From positions 1-11,605 of the forward strand of contig CAYLLY010000061.1 of the NCBI GenBank assembly GCA_964384595.1: DNA of 11,605 nucleotides, read 5' to 3'. Below are positions 1 through 7,556 of the stretch, one piece after another. Under the pieces are notes generated by a model. That model had not been told where the DNA came from, did not search any database, and saw only the letters and a list, made by a program, of their open reading frames with translations. Numbering within the stretch: position 1 is the first letter of the stretch; every line of letters begins with the position of its first letter. The DNA comes from SCTG01 sp964384595 (GTDB lineage Bacteria; Nitrospirota; Nitrospiria; Nitrospirales; NS-4). Made by a program: the position numbers and the translations under genes.

Positions 1-84
1 GAGCGGCCGGTGTGCACCGAGCATGACGAATCCTGCTATTGGAAGAACCGCCGGGCACACCTGGTGTTGGAGGACGCGAAATGA
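1..84 (+). CDS. pal: Pal lipoprotein, first copy (3' end only)
   Basis: The window opens inside a reading frame that encodes 27 residues and ends at a TGA at 82-84. These residues match the C-terminus of the complete Pal at 81-677 at 25 of 27 positions, and the last 84 bases match at 77 of 84, so this is the end of a tandem Pal paralogue. Visible motifs are the 'SCYWKNRRAHLV' end of the OmpA-like peptidoglycan-binding domain and two cysteines flanking 'TEHDES'. The family is the outer-membrane lipoprotein of the Tol-Pal system, which ties the outer membrane to peptidoglycan during cell constriction. The stop overlaps the next start (ATGA, 81-84), and a GGAGG at 69-73 inside this gene is well placed as ribosome binding site for the next gene. 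The remainder lies off the left edge; tolB would be expected upstream but is not seen. Confidence 0.9.
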   Translation, partial: ERPVCTEHDESCYWKNRRAHLVLEDAK

Positions 85-152
85 ATCGATTCCCGCTCAG
101 CTTGGGCTGCGGCCTGCTCATCATGGGGCTGGTCTTTCCCATGACGGCCTGC
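1..152 (+). repeat. Tandem duplication block, left copy
   Basis: This block aligns without gaps to 594-745, at an offset of 593 bases. The pal-coding part (1-84 against 594-677) is identical at 77 of 84 positions. The following part, from the stop codon to the lipobox Cys of the next gene (82-152 against 675-745), is identical at about 42 of 71 by hand count. The repeat therefore covers the end of a pal gene, the ATGA junction and the signal peptide of the following lipoprotein. The first part is certain; homology of the signal-peptide part is suggestive, because lipoprotein signals resemble one another anyway. Confidence 0.7.
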
Positions 153-677
153 TCAAAGAAAGGGACAACGGGCACCACGACTCAGGAGGGGGTTGCCAAG
201 CCTGAGCCGGTTCAGCCCGCGCCCCTGCAGCGATTCGCGAAACCTCCCGCAGAGGAAGTGGTGAAAGCGCCTGCGCCTCCGATGGTGGCCAAAGCCGACC
301 CGTCGGAATTCGAGGCGCGCCGCGCGCGGGAAGCCGCGCAGCGTGAGCTCGGTGACGTGTATTTCGAGTTCGACCGCTGGGGGCTCTCCCCGGAGGGGAA
401 GAAGAACCTGGCCCAGAACGCCGAAATCCTCAAGCAGAATGCCACGGCCCGAATCCTCATCGAAGGCCACTGCGATGAACGCGGCAGCATCGAGTACAAC
501 CTGGTGCTGGGCGAGAAGCGGGCCCAGGAGACCCGCCGATATTTGCTGACCCTCGGCATCACGAACCCAGTGGGCGTCACCAGCTACGGCAAGGAGCGGC
601 CGGTGTGCACCGAGCATGACGAATCCTGTTATTGGAAGAACCGCCGGGCGCATCTGGTGATGGAAGACGCCAGATGA
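81..677 (+). CDS. pal: Peptidoglycan-associated lipoprotein Pal, second copy
   Basis: This encodes 198 residues. The ATG at 81 is chosen because GGAGG lies 7 bases upstream and it gives a lipoprotein signal peptide ending in the lipobox 'MTAC' with lipidated Cys24; longer in-frame starts further upstream would bury the signal. Residues 25-90 are a Pro/Ala/Lys-rich linker. From about residue 90 comes the OmpA-type peptidoglycan-binding domain: 'VYFEFD' (93-98), 'GHCDERG' around Cys131, 'NLVLGEKRA', and 'YWKNRRAHLV' at the end. In the family, the conserved Asp and Arg of this domain bind meso-diaminopimelate of peptidoglycan, and Pal partners with TolB, TolA and CpoB at the division site. Cys176 and Cys183 could form a disulfide (inference). 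The gene follows a near-identical pal end and overlaps the next gene by 4 bp (ATGA, 674-677). Confidence 0.95.
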   Translation: MNRFPLSLGCGLLIMGLVFPMTACSKKGTTGTTTQEGVAKPEPVQPAPLQRFAKPPAEEVVKAPAPPMVAKADPSEFEARRAREAAQRELGDVYFEFDRWGLSPEGKKNLAQNAEILKQNATARILIEGHCDERGSIEYNLVLGEKRAQETRRYLLTLGITNPVGVTSYGKERPVCTEHDESCYWKNRRAHLVMEDAR

Positions 678-745
678 GAGCCCGCCCGACAGGCCTGGGC
701 GGCGGCCTTCTTGCGATCGGGATGGCGGCGCTCGTCGCGGCCTGC
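594..745 (+). repeat. Tandem duplication block, right copy
   Basis: This is the partner of 1-152. It spans the last 28 codons of the second pal, the ATGA overlap and the 24-residue signal peptide of the long CpoB-like protein. The Shine-Dalgarno seen in the left copy (GGAGG, 69-73) has drifted here to GGAAG (662-666), still 7 bases before the start. Most differences in the pal part fall at third codon positions, so both copies have been kept under protein-level selection. Confidence 0.7.
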
Positions 746-2248
746 GTGGCGACCACCGAGGATGTGAAAACGGCCTCCCGGCAGTCGCTGGAAAAAACCG
801 AGGAGGTCCGTGCTTCCCTGCAAGGTAAGATTGAAGAGATCAACAGGATCCAGAGTCAGGCCAAAGAGCAGCAGGCGAAGCTCGAAGAGCTGCTGAAGCA
901 ATCTCAGCACGAGCTGAGGACCGCGCAGCAGCGCAACGCCGAACTGGAGACCAGAGTCCAGGAAATCAAGGGCCAAGACCTGTCGGTGGTCCAGGGGCTG
1001 TTGGAAACCATTCGCCGCGATCTTGACGGCCTGCAGAGCGGGCTCGACGACCAGAGAGCGCAGGTCTTTGCGCTGAATCAAAAGCTGACCGGACGACTCG
1101 ATGATCAGGCCGCGAGGCTTCAGGAGGGGTTTGTCACGCTCGGTAAGAAAGCGGATGAACGTCTTGAATCAGTGGACCGTCGCCTGGAGGCGGGTGAGAA
1201 GCGTGTCGAGACCACCAGCAGGAATCTCATGCAGGTCACCGAAACCGTCAAAGTGATCGGGACCAAGCTGTCCACCCAGGTGGAACAACAGGCACTGGCC
1301 CTGGCGAAACTGGAGGAGGCGACGAAGCAGACGGACGGGCAGGCCCGCGACCTGTCGGCCAAGGTGACGCAGTTCCAGGCGGCGCTCTCCGAGTTCAGCA
1401 AGGTCCTGCACAGCCTGAACGACCGCACGACCGATATGGACCGCCGGGTCGCCGAATTGGCGGGCAAGACGGAAGGCAAGGTCAGCATGCTGGCGGTCCA
1501 AGAGGGCGATCGCGCCGCCAAGCTGGATGCGCTGAGGAGGCAGGTCGAGGCCGACGGGCAGGCGATGAAGTCGCTCGCCGCTCAGGCCGAACAACAGACC
1601 GCCCGGCTGGCCGCGCTGGAAAAGACGCTGAATACCGTAATCGCCACGGTCAATGAAACCTCCGGCAGTATCGGCGCGCTCAAGAGCAACCAGGAAGCAC
1701 TGAAAGAGGCGGTCGGCAGGCTGGCCGTTCCTGTTGAGGCGCCGCAGGAGGCTTCAACGGCGCAACAACCGCAGCTTCCCCAGCCCTCCCAGCCGGCGCA
1801 ACAAGCCTCCATTCCGGCCGAGCCGCTGCGCCCGTCCGGTTCCGCGCCGCGGACCGCGCCCGAGGCGGCGCTTTCGGACAAGGAAGCGTACGATCTGGCC
1901 AAGGCCCAGTACGAGAAAGGTCAGTGCTACGACGCGTTGAAGTTGTTCCGCCAGTTCACCGACAAGTATCCGCATTCAGCAACATATGTTCCTGCTGCGC
2001 ATTTTTACATGGCCGAATGTTACAAGAAGACTAGCGATTACACGCGCGCCATAGAAGAATACGAGAAAGTCATCAACAATTACCCCCGGCATCAAAAGGC
2101 CCCCGGCGCACTCCTTCACAAGGCCGAAGTATTACTTGAATTGGGCGAAAAGCTTCCCGCGAAAAACACTTACAAACAAGTGATCGATAAATACTCAGGG
2201 ACTGAAGAAGCCCACAAGGCACGCAACAAGCTGGCCTCCCTGAAATGA
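674..2248 (+). CDS. Long coiled-coil TPR lipoprotein, CpoB/YbgF-like
   Basis: This encodes 524 residues starting at ATG 674, which overlaps the pal stop as ATGA. An upstream in-frame TTG at 632 would mask the signal peptide. The lipobox is 'LVAAC' with Cys24. Residues of about 30-350 are heptad-like, rich in Gln, Glu, Lys and Leu, and predict a very long coiled coil. Residues 352-400 form a Pro/Gln/Ala linker. Residues 402-524 carry TPR-like repeats of the YbgF/CpoB type ('YPHSATYVPAAHFYMAECY', 'AIEEYEKVINNYP', 'KQVIDKY'). Known CpoB proteins are about 250-300 residues with a short coiled coil that trimerises; they link Tol-Pal to peptidoglycan synthesis. This one is about twice that size and is followed by a normal cpoB. 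The TPR end (1981-2220) is about 47% GC by hand count, far below its neighbours. A role as periplasmic Tol-Pal partner is inferred from domain and context. Confidence 0.85.
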   Translation: MRARPTGLGGGLLAIGMAALVAACVATTEDVKTASRQSLEKTEEVRASLQGKIEEINRIQSQAKEQQAKLEELLKQSQHELRTAQQRNAELETRVQEIKGQDLSVVQGLLETIRRDLDGLQSGLDDQRAQVFALNQKLTGRLDDQAARLQEGFVTLGKKADERLESVDRRLEAGEKRVETTSRNLMQVTETVKVIGTKLSTQVEQQALALAKLEEATKQTDGQARDLSAKVTQFQAALSEFSKVLHSLNDRTTDMDRRVAELAGKTEGKVSMLAVQEGDRAAKLDALRRQVEADGQAMKSLAAQAEQQTARLAALEKTLNTVIATVNETSGSIGALKSNQEALKEAVGRLAVPVEAPQEASTAQQPQLPQPSQPAQQASIPAEPLRPSGSAPRTAPEAALSDKEAYDLAKAQYEKGQCYDALKLFRQFTDKYPHSATYVPAAHFYMAECYKKTSDYTRAIEEYEKVINNYPRHQKAPGALLHKAEVLLELGEKLPAKNTYKQVIDKYSGTEEAHKARNKLASLK

Positions 2249-3039
2249 GACTTGTCCTCGTCCTGTCTCTCGGTCTGGTCCTGGCCGGGTGCGTGCCCAC
2301 AGCCGACTTCACGGACCTTCGCGCTGAGGTCCGCCAACTACAGGCCGACAACCGGAAGCTCAAGGAGGACCTCCTGAAACGCCTCGACGATCCGGATCGC
2401 GTCACAAAGCAGGCCGATGTGGCGAAGAGACTGGAGGTGTTGGAAGCCAGGATCGAGAGCGTGCGGAACAAGCAGCAGGGGTTCGACCAGAAACTCGGCG
2501 AGCTGCTGCGGCAGGCGGAGGAGGCCTCACGCCGCGCGGAAGCGCCGAGCAGCGGGAAACCGGAAGCGGCTCGTGCGCCGGGACAAGCGCCGGCACGGGA
2601 GTCCCAGGCCGAAGGTCCGGCGGGCCAGCCGCCCACGGGGGGCGGGCCGGAACCCCAGGCCGCGCTGACCCCGACGGCTCTGTACAATCAAGCCTATAAT
2701 GACTATCTGAAAGGCAACTACGACCTGGCGATCTCCGGTTTCGGGGAGCTGCTCAAGAAATTTCCCGGCGTCAGCCAGTCGGCCCACGCGCAGTACTGGA
2801 TCGGGCGGTCACGCTACAACAAAAAAGAATACCGGCAGTCCATCGAAACCTACGAGCGCGTGATCGCGGAGTATCCGAAGAGCGACAAGGTGCCCGCCGC
2901 CTTGTTTGAAGTCGGCCTGGCGCATGCCGAGCTCGGCGACGTCGCCAAGGCCAAGGAGCGTCTCAAGCAGGTGATCGACAAATATCCGCAGTCGAATGAA
3001 GCCAGCCGCGCCCGACTGAAGCTCGCCGACATCAAATGA
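2245..3039 (+). CDS. cpoB: Tol-Pal system protein CpoB (YbgF), lipoprotein form
   Basis: This encodes 264 residues. The start overlaps the previous stop (ATGA, 2245-2248). The signal peptide ends in 'LAGC' with Cys16, so this is a predicted lipoprotein; enterobacterial CpoB is a soluble periplasmic protein. Residues of about 20-95 form a coiled coil (trimerisation in the family), 96-140 an Ala/Pro/Gly/Arg linker, and 141-264 three TPR-like repeats with the typical 'YNQAYNDYLKGNYDLAI', 'FPGVSQSAHAQYWIG' and 'YPKSDKVPAALFEVG' signatures. In the family it modulates TolA/PBP1B so that outer-membrane constriction is matched to septal wall synthesis. Its C-terminus ('KQVIDKYPQSNEASRARLK') resembles that of the preceding longer protein, so the two are paralogous in the TPR part. 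It overlaps mutL by 4 bp. Confidence 0.92.
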   Translation: MRLVLVLSLGLVLAGCVPTADFTDLRAEVRQLQADNRKLKEDLLKRLDDPDRVTKQADVAKRLEVLEARIESVRNKQQGFDQKLGELLRQAEEASRRAEAPSSGKPEAARAPGQAPARESQAEGPAGQPPTGGGPEPQAALTPTALYNQAYNDYLKGNYDLAISGFGELLKKFPGVSQSAHAQYWIGRSRYNKKEYRQSIETYERVIAEYPKSDKVPAALFEVGLAHAELGDVAKAKERLKQVIDKYPQSNEASRARLKLADIK

Positions 3040-4730
3040 CATCGACAATCACGGTTCTTCCGGGGGATGTGGTCAACCGGATCGCGGCCGGTGAAGTCGT
3101 CGAGCGTCCGGCGTCGGTGGTGAAGGAATTGGTGGAGAACGCCATCGACGCCGGATGCACCCGCGTGTCGGTCGATGTCGAACAGGCGGGGCGGCGCCTC
3201 ATCCGGGTGACCGATGACGGCGGCGGCATGGCTCCGGAGGAGGCGGCCCTGGCGTTCCATCGTCACGCGACGAGCAAGATCCGCACCGAGGCCGATCTCT
3301 TTACCATCCGGACGATGGGCTTCCGCGGTGAAGCCCTGCCCAGCATTGCGGCGGTCTCGAAGGTGCGGCTCATCACCGTCGCGGCCGGCGCTACGGTGGG
3401 TACGGAGATCCGTCTGGAAGGGGGCGCGCTGGTGAAACAGCGGGACACCGCAGCGGCTCCGGGGACGGCGATCGACGTCGCCGACCTGTTCTACAACACC
3501 CCCGCCAGGAAGAAGTTTCTCAAGAGCCCCGCTACGGAATTCGGGCACATCTGCCAGGCCGTCCAGCGGCAGGCGCTGGCGTTTCCCGCGATCCACTTCC
3601 GGTTGTCGCACGACGGGAATGCGGTGGCGGACTACCCGGCGGTACGGTCTCTGCGGGAGCGGGTGCAGCAGGTCTATGGAGAGGCGCTGATTGACGCCTG
3701 CGCGGTGGTGGACGAAAAAGACGGCGCGCTTCGTCTAGAAGGGCTCGTCTGCCGTCCGCTGGCGGCCACGATGTCGCGAATACCCCAGGACCTGTTCGTG
3801 AATCGCCGCTGGGTGAAAAGCGCCGCGATCGCGCATGCCGTCTACGAAGGATACGGCACGTATCTCGCCAGGGGGCGCCACCCCCGTTTTGTGCTGGCGC
3901 TGACGGTGGATTCCCGGCACGTGGACGTGAACGTCCATCCGACGAAGCGCGAGGTGCGCTTTTCCGATCAGGAGCGGGTGCATGAATGGGTGCGCTCGCG
4001 CATCCAGGCGGTGGTGGGGCCGGCGTCCGCTCCCTCCCGGGTGACCGCCGACTATCCCCTTCCTGGCGTCGGTACGCTCAGCCCGCCCCCGTCGCTCGTC
4101 GAATCCGCGGCGGAGCCCGCGCAGCCGTATCTGCCCTCTGTGGATCTCGAAGTCCGGCCGATGGGCCAGATCGCCAACCGCTACCTCATTGCGCAGATCG
4201 GTGACGAGGTGCAGATCGTGGATCAGCATACCGCGCACGAGCGTGTGCTGTTCGAGCGGTTGACGGCCCAGTTTGGCGCGGGCGCCATTGCGTCGCAGCA
4301 TGCGCTTTTGCCCCAGATGGTGGAACTGTCCGCCGGCGAAGCCGTGACGGTGCGCGCGCATCTGGAGGATCTGCGCCGCCTCGGCTTCGAGGTCGAGGAG
4401 TTCGGGCAGGGCACCGTCGTCGTTCGCGCGATGCCGGCGCTGGTGTCCCAGAGCGATCCGCAGGCGCTGCTGCGGTCGATGGTGGAGGACTGGGAGGAGC
4501 GGGCCTCGACGCCGTCCGTGCAGGAGAGGTACAATGCCGTGCTCGCCACGATGGCCTGCCACAGCGCGGTGCGGGCGGGCCGGAGACTGGAACAGGCGGA
4601 GATGCGGAAGCTGCTCGAAGACTGGCGCGATGCCGGGTTCCCCGGCACCTGTCCTCATGGGCGCCGCATTGCCATGCGATTGACGATCGATGAACTGGAC
4701 CGCATCTTCGGGCGATTGGGATGGACATAA
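3036..4730 (+). CDS. mutL: DNA mismatch repair protein MutL
   Basis: This encodes 564 residues from ATG 3036, overlapping cpoB as ATGA. The N-terminal GHKL ATPase domain shows 'ENAIDAG' (34-40), 'DDGGGM', 'HRHATSKI', 'TMGFRGEAL' and 'LFYNTPARKKFL'. A short variable Pro/Ser-rich linker follows, then the C-terminal dimerisation domain. That domain carries 'DQHTAHERVLFE' (396-407), 'ACHSAVRAG' (from 507) and 'CPHGRR' (539-544). These match the three metal-site motifs of MutL homologues with intrinsic nicking endonuclease, DQHA(x)2E(x)4E being the first, with Thr in place of Ala at 399. E. coli-type MutL, which relies on MutH, lacks them. Nicking the new strand after mismatch recognition by MutS is therefore the likely role. 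mutS is not in the window. Overlap with miaA is 10 bp, as in the frequent mutL-miaA pairing of other bacteria. Confidence 0.97.
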   Translation: MTSTITVLPGDVVNRIAAGEVVERPASVVKELVENAIDAGCTRVSVDVEQAGRRLIRVTDDGGGMAPEEAALAFHRHATSKIRTEADLFTIRTMGFRGEALPSIAAVSKVRLITVAAGATVGTEIRLEGGALVKQRDTAAAPGTAIDVADLFYNTPARKKFLKSPATEFGHICQAVQRQALAFPAIHFRLSHDGNAVADYPAVRSLRERVQQVYGEALIDACAVVDEKDGALRLEGLVCRPLAATMSRIPQDLFVNRRWVKSAAIAHAVYEGYGTYLARGRHPRFVLALTVDSRHVDVNVHPTKREVRFSDQERVHEWVRSRIQAVVGPASAPSRVTADYPLPGVGTLSPPPSLVESAAEPAQPYLPSVDLEVRPMGQIANRYLIAQIGDEVQIVDQHTAHERVLFERLTAQFGAGAIASQHALLPQMVELSAGEAVTVRAHLEDLRRLGFEVEEFGQGTVVVRAMPALVSQSDPQALLRSMVEDWEERASTPSVQERYNAVLATMACHSAVRAGRRLEQAEMRKLLEDWRDAGFPGTCPHGRRIAMRLTIDELDRIFGRLGWT

Positions 4731-5743
4731 GACAAGAAGCCCTGCCGGTAGTCTTTCTGGTCGGGCCGACGGCCGTCGGGAAGAGCCGAGTGGCGATTCC
4801 CGTCGCGAAGGTGCTGGAGACCGAAATCCTGACCGCCGACTCCACGCAGGTGTACCGGGGCATGGACATCGGCACGGACAAGCCCCGGCTTGAAGAGCGC
4901 GACGGCGTGCCGCATCAACTGATCGATCTTGTCGCTCCCGATGAGCCGTTCAACGTGGGTTTGTACCGGCGGGCCGCCCTGCGGGAGATCGCCCGGTTGC
5001 ATGCGGGCGGGCGCGTGCCGCTGGTCGTGGGAGGCACGGGGCTGTACGTCCGCGCGCTGGCCTATGGTTTATGGGAAGGGCCGCCGGCCGATTGGGGTTT
5101 GCGCCGGCAGTTGCTCGAGGAAGAGGCCGCCCACGGGGAAGGGTATCTGTGGCGCCGATTGGAGCAGGTGGACCCTGCGCTGGCCGGCACGCTCCATGCC
5201 CGCGACCGCAACAAGATCGTGCGGGCCCTTGAGGTGGTGGTCCGGACGGGCGTCCCCCTCTCCGAGTGGCATGTCCGGCATCAATTCAAGGAACGGCCGT
5301 TCCGTTCCGTCATGATCGGCCTGACGATGGACCGCGCGGCGTTGTATCGGCGCATCGACGCACGGGTGCTGCGGGAGATTGAAGACGGCCTGTTGGAGGA
5401 AACGCGGGGGTTGCTGGCCCACGGCTATGACGAGACGCTGGGTTCGATGAAGGCGCTCGGCTACCGGCAGATGACGGGCTACGTGAAAGGTCGGTACGAG
5501 TGGGACGAGGCCGTGCGGCGCCTGCAGCGGGACACCCGCCACTTCGCCAAGCGGCAACTGACCTGGTTCCGGAGCTATCCGTCCGTGCACTGGCTGACGA
5601 TCGAGGAGGATGAATCGGTGGAGCGGATCGCGGAACGCGTAATGGAGTACTTGGGGACGCGTGGGATCGTGAAGACGCAAGCGCCTGCGGCTTCCGTAGC
5701 TGCGAGGTCTTGGCCGAGCAGCGTTCAAATGGGCGGGGCGTGA
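4721..5743 (+). CDS. miaA: tRNA dimethylallyltransferase MiaA
   Basis: This encodes 340 residues. The enzyme transfers a dimethylallyl group from DMAPP to N6 of adenine 37 in tRNAs that read UNN codons, giving i6A. Motifs are the P-loop 'GPTAVGKS' (15-22), 'DSTQVYRGMDIGTDKP' from Asp40 (the DSxQVY substrate-binding motif), 'GGTGLYVRAL', 'NKIVRALEV' and the C-terminal 'RDTRHFAKRQLTWFRS' from 270. It starts at ATG 4721 inside the end of mutL, so translation is probably coupled. The last 25 or so residues, Ala/Ser-rich, go beyond the usual length of about 310 and have no recognisable motif. The stop at 5741-5743 directly abuts the next start. Confidence 0.97.
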   Translation: MDIRQEALPVVFLVGPTAVGKSRVAIPVAKVLETEILTADSTQVYRGMDIGTDKPRLEERDGVPHQLIDLVAPDEPFNVGLYRRAALREIARLHAGGRVPLVVGGTGLYVRALAYGLWEGPPADWGLRRQLLEEEAAHGEGYLWRRLEQVDPALAGTLHARDRNKIVRALEVVVRTGVPLSEWHVRHQFKERPFRSVMIGLTMDRAALYRRIDARVLREIEDGLLEETRGLLAHGYDETLGSMKALGYRQMTGYVKGRYEWDEAVRRLQRDTRHFAKRQLTWFRSYPSVHWLTIEEDESVERIAERVMEYLGTRGIVKTQAPAASVAARSWPSSVQMGGA

Positions 5744-6631
5744 GTGAGGAACGCGGCGACGGCTTCGATCGGCGTGATCGGCGGCAGCGGGCTCTACGGG
5801 ATGGACGGCCTGACCCGCGTCCGGCAAGTCAAGGTGACGACGCCGTTCGGCCCGCCGTCCGACGCGGTGGTGGTGGGTGAGCTGGACGGCGTGCGCGTGG
5901 CCTTTCTCTCACGGCACGGTCGCGGACATCGGCTTTCGCCGAGCGAGATCAATTACCGCGCGAACATTTACGCGCTCAAGAAGATGGGAGTGGAACGCGT
6001 CATCTCGGTCAGCGCGGTAGGCAGCATGAAGAAGGCGCTCCACCCCGGGCACGTCGTGATCCCGGACCAGTTCTATGACCAGACCAAGCGGCGGATCGGC
6101 ACCTTCTTCGAGCGAGGCTTGGTGGCCCACGTCGGCATGGCGGACCCCGTCTGCCGGGACGAGGCCGGCAAGCTCGCCGAGGCCGCGCGCAAATGCAGCG
6201 CCACCGTTCATGAGGGCGGGGTGTACCTCTGCATCGAAGGCCCGCAATTTTCCACCCGCGCCGAGTCGCTGGTGTACCGGCAGTGGGGCGTGGACGTGAT
6301 CGGCATGACGAACCTTCCCGAGGCGAAGCTCGCGCGCGAGGCGTCGCTGTGTTACGCCACCATGGCCCTCGTCACGGACTTCGACTGCTGGCATCCCGGG
6401 CATGACTCCGTCACCGTGGACGCCGTGATCGCGACGCTGCGCCGCAACGTCGTGCTGTCCCAGCGAATCATCCGGGCCGCGGTGCCGGCGCTGGCCGGGC
6501 CGCGCCCATGCGCCTGCGACCGGGCCATCGAAGCCGCGGTCATCACCGCGCCGGACAAGATCCCGGCGGCGACGCGCAAGCGGCTGTCGCTCCTGCTCGG
6601 CAAGCCGCCGGCCGGAAAGAAAGGGCGGTAG
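5744..6631 (+). CDS. mtnP: S-methyl-5'-thioadenosine phosphorylase
   Basis: This encodes 295 residues from GTG 5744, which follows the miaA stop with no gap; no in-frame ATG lies before the conserved N-terminus. The enzyme cleaves methylthioadenosine (from polyamine or related SAM reactions) with phosphate to adenine and methylthioribose 1-phosphate. Visible family motifs are 'GVIGGSGLY' (10-18, phosphate site), 'LSRHGRGH', 'NYRANIYAL', 'CIEGPQFSTRAES', 'GMTNLPEAKLAREA' (Met188 region) and 'TDFDCW' with Asp212 and Asp214. Asp at these two positions is typical of adenine-specific MTAPs, whereas purine nucleoside phosphorylases for guanosine or inosine carry Asn there. The C-terminal tail after about residue 270 is basic. 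No mtnA or other methionine-salvage gene is visible here. A PfkB kinase follows after 10 bp. Confidence 0.93.
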   Translation: MRNAATASIGVIGGSGLYGMDGLTRVRQVKVTTPFGPPSDAVVVGELDGVRVAFLSRHGRGHRLSPSEINYRANIYALKKMGVERVISVSAVGSMKKALHPGHVVIPDQFYDQTKRRIGTFFERGLVAHVGMADPVCRDEAGKLAEAARKCSATVHEGGVYLCIEGPQFSTRAESLVYRQWGVDVIGMTNLPEAKLAREASLCYATMALVTDFDCWHPGHDSVTVDAVIATLRRNVVLSQRIIRAAVPALAGPRPCACDRAIEAAVITAPDKIPAATRKRLSLLLGKPPAGKKGR

Positions 6632-6641
6632 GAACGGCATC

Positions 6642-7553
6642 ATGCTGCAGCTTGTCGTCGTCGGGTCGGTTGCCCTGGATACCGTCAAGACCCCGTTCGG
6701 CGAGGGGAACGAGGTCCTCGGCGGGTCCGCCGCCTATTTTGCGACCGCCGCGAGCTACTTCACCAAGGTGAATCTGATCGCAGTGGTGGGGGAGGATTTT
6801 CCGGAGAGCCATCTCGCGTTCCTTCGCCGGCGGGAGATCGATCTCGCGGGGCTGGAGCGGCGCCCCGGCAAGACGTTTCGGTGGAGGGGCGAGTACTCGT
6901 ACCAGTTGAGCGAGGCCAAGACGCTGGACACCCAACTGAACGTCTTTGAGACCTTTCGCCCCCGGGTGCCGGACGCCTACCGGTCGCCCGATCTGCTCTT
7001 TCTGGCCAATATCGATCCCGAGTTGCAGTCTGACGTGCTGCAGCAAGTGAAGCGGCCCCGGCTGGTAGCCTGCGATACGATGAATTTCTGGATCGACGGC
7101 AAGCGGGACGCGCTTGCCCGCCTGCTCAAAGAGGTGGACGTGCTCATCATCAACGACGGCGAGGCCCGGGCGCTGGGCGCCGATCCCAACCTCGTCAAGG
7201 TGGCCCGCACGATCCGGGCGGCCGGCCCGAAGACGCTGATCATCAAGCGGGGCGAGTACGGCGTCCTTATGTTCAACCACGACCGCGTCTTTGCCGCACC
7301 CGCGTTTCCGCTGGAGCAGATCAAGGACCCGACGGGGGCCGGCGATTGCTTTGCGGGGGGCTTCATGGGATATCTGGCCAGCACGGGCAATCTCGGGGAC
7401 GAAGCTCTCTGCCGGGCGATCGTGTGCGGGAGTGTGATGGCGTCCTTCGCCGTGGAGGAGTTCAGTCTTGATCGGCTCCGGCGGTTGGACTACAAGGAGA
7501 TTGAAACGCGGTTCAAAGAGTTCAAGCGGCTGACGTTTTTCGAGGATATCTAG
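6642..7553 (+). CDS. PfkB-family carbohydrate/nucleoside kinase
   Basis: This encodes 303 residues from ATG 6642, with AGGAA 7 bases upstream. The ribokinase fold is shown by the N-terminal 'GSVALD', the 'GGSAAYFA' glycine pair (27-28) that closes over the substrate, and the C-terminal PfkB signature 'DPTGAGDCFAGGF' (229 onward) with Asp235 as predicted catalytic base and the anion hole formed by 'GAG'. The substrate cannot be read from the sequence; candidates are a sugar, ribose, adenosine or a methylthioribose-like compound. Its position directly after mtnP suggests work on a salvage product, but methylthioribose kinase of the classic MtnK type belongs to another family. It is 16 bp from the next gene. 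Confidence 0.9.
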   Translation: MLQLVVVGSVALDTVKTPFGEGNEVLGGSAAYFATAASYFTKVNLIAVVGEDFPESHLAFLRRREIDLAGLERRPGKTFRWRGEYSYQLSEAKTLDTQLNVFETFRPRVPDAYRSPDLLFLANIDPELQSDVLQQVKRPRLVACDTMNFWIDGKRDALARLLKEVDVLIINDGEARALGADPNLVKVARTIRAAGPKTLIIKRGEYGVLMFNHDRVFAAPAFPLEQIKDPTGAGDCFAGGFMGYLASTGNLGDEALCRAIVCGSVMASFAVEEFSLDRLRRLDYKEIETRFKEFKRLTFFEDI

Positions 7554-7556
7554 CTG

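Noticed and set aside
3735..4658. 307-codon open frame on the minus strand within mutL
   Set aside because: It is a shadow of mutL in GC-rich DNA; the translation is rich in His, Arg and Gly with no domain.
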